NCBI RefSeq assembly: GCF_021354595.1 | Contig: NZ_JADWYJ010000001.1 | Location: forward strand, 845,446-909,445 | DNA length: 64,000 nt | Reading direction: 5' to 3' | Source of the DNA: Maribellus sp. CM-23 | GTDB lineage: Bacteria > Bacteroidota > Bacteroidia > Bacteroidales > Prolixibacteraceae | In this document: one piece after another, positions 63,877 through 64,000 of the stretch | Layout of the letters: every line of letters starts with the position of its first letter | Numbering within the stretch: position 1 is the first letter of the stretch | Made by a program: the position numbers and the translations under genes | Notes under the pieces: generated by a model | Databases searched by the model: none | What the model was told of the DNA's origin: nothing | The model's input: only the letters and a program-made list of their open reading frames with translations

Positions 63877-64000
63877 ATGGAAAATTCAGCATTCAAAGCG
63901 GCGATCCTCGAAGGAATTCCCGGTGAATTGCCCCTCCCCCAACCTTACGACACGAACATTAATCACGCCCCCCGAAGAAAAGATATTTTATCGGCCGACG
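63877..64000 (+). CDS. hutU: Urocanate hydratase, N-terminal fragment cut by window edge
   Basis: The ATG at 63877 opens a frame to the right edge (41 codons). It reads MENSAFKAAILEGIPGEL then PQPYDTNINHAPRRKDILSAD, which I recognise as the N-terminus of Bacteroidota urocanate hydratase (PYDxxINHAP[KR]RKDILS). That enzyme converts urocanate to imidazolone propionate in histidine breakdown. The rest of the gene and any hut neighbours lie outside the window. Divergent from the LemA gene. Confidence 0.75.
   Translation, partial: MENSAFKAAILEGIPGELPLPQPYDTNINHAPRRKDILSAD

Noticed and set aside
1..64000. tRNA, rRNA, phage or insertion-sequence content
   Set aside because: No cloverleaf, rRNA core sequence, integrase, capsid or transposase was recognised on either strand; short tRNAs could still be missed by eye.

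Overview
The window is ordinary chromosomal DNA from a member of the Bacteroidota, most likely a marine or sediment Bacteroidales/Marinilabiliales type (Prolixibacteraceae-like). The evidence is the SusC/SusD pair, the ECF-sigma/FecR pair, a hybrid two-component regulator, RprX/RprY-like regulators, promoters of the TAnnTTTG type, scarce Shine-Dalgarno sequences and moderate GC. The genus is inference. I saw no rRNA, tRNA, CRISPR array, phage or insertion sequence.

Layout. (1) 1-13.8 kb is mostly housekeeping: a VOC-fold protein cut by the left edge, a Tat-exported aldo/keto reductase, lepA, an RprXY-type two-component pair, purN, an acpP-fabF-rnc lipid/RNA operon, a tandem LAB_N membrane protein, a small MotA/TolQ/ExbB-like protein, a LytS/LytTR pair and a CDF metal exporter. 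(2) 13.9-42.1 kb is a polysaccharide utilisation locus (PUL). It opens with ECF sigma, FecR anti-sigma, STN-bearing SusC and SusD. Then come a GH27 alpha-galactosidase, a LamG-like/PhoD phosphoesterase, a DUF1080 protein with a Tat-lipoprotein Gfo/Idh/MocA oxidoreductase, a GH76-like protein, a beta-propeller/GH29 fusion, GH20, GH29, GH20, a second Gfo/Idh/MocA protein and an esterase. A hybrid histidine kinase/AraC regulator closes it. The enzyme set (alpha-Gal, HexNAc, Fuc, possibly Man) suggests a fucosylated, HexNAc-containing glycoconjugate. (3) 42.4-47.9 kb holds an exported Nif3-like protein with a GntP permease, an ~850-bp repeat-rich stretch without a gene, an unrecognised 246-aa protein, a lipoprotein nucleoside hydrolase and a small membrane protein. 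(4) 48-64 kb returns to housekeeping: acyl-CoA ligase, fused ResB/CcsA cytochrome c maturation protein, an orphan lipoprotein, alaS, an M23 peptidase, a MerR regulator, a cytosolic Nif3 protein, a zinc-ribbon coiled-coil protein, a GNAT, a LemA-TPM-TPM cluster, and the start of urocanate hydratase at the right edge.

How the PUL genes work together. SusC carries an N-terminal STN domain and sits just after the sigma/anti-sigma pair, so substrate capture by SusCD probably signals through FecR to the ECF sigma. The AraC-type hybrid regulator at the far end may give a second input. Secreted or lipoprotein enzymes then strip Gal, Fuc and HexNAc. The exported DUF1080 and Gfo/Idh/MocA proteins suggest an additional redox-assisted (3-keto) glycoside-cleaving route. 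The best leads for new biology are that pair, the propeller-GH29 fusion, the esterase with Cys in place of the nucleophile Ser, the exported Nif3/GntP pair, and the 42-bp-period repeat region at 44.6-45.4 kb.
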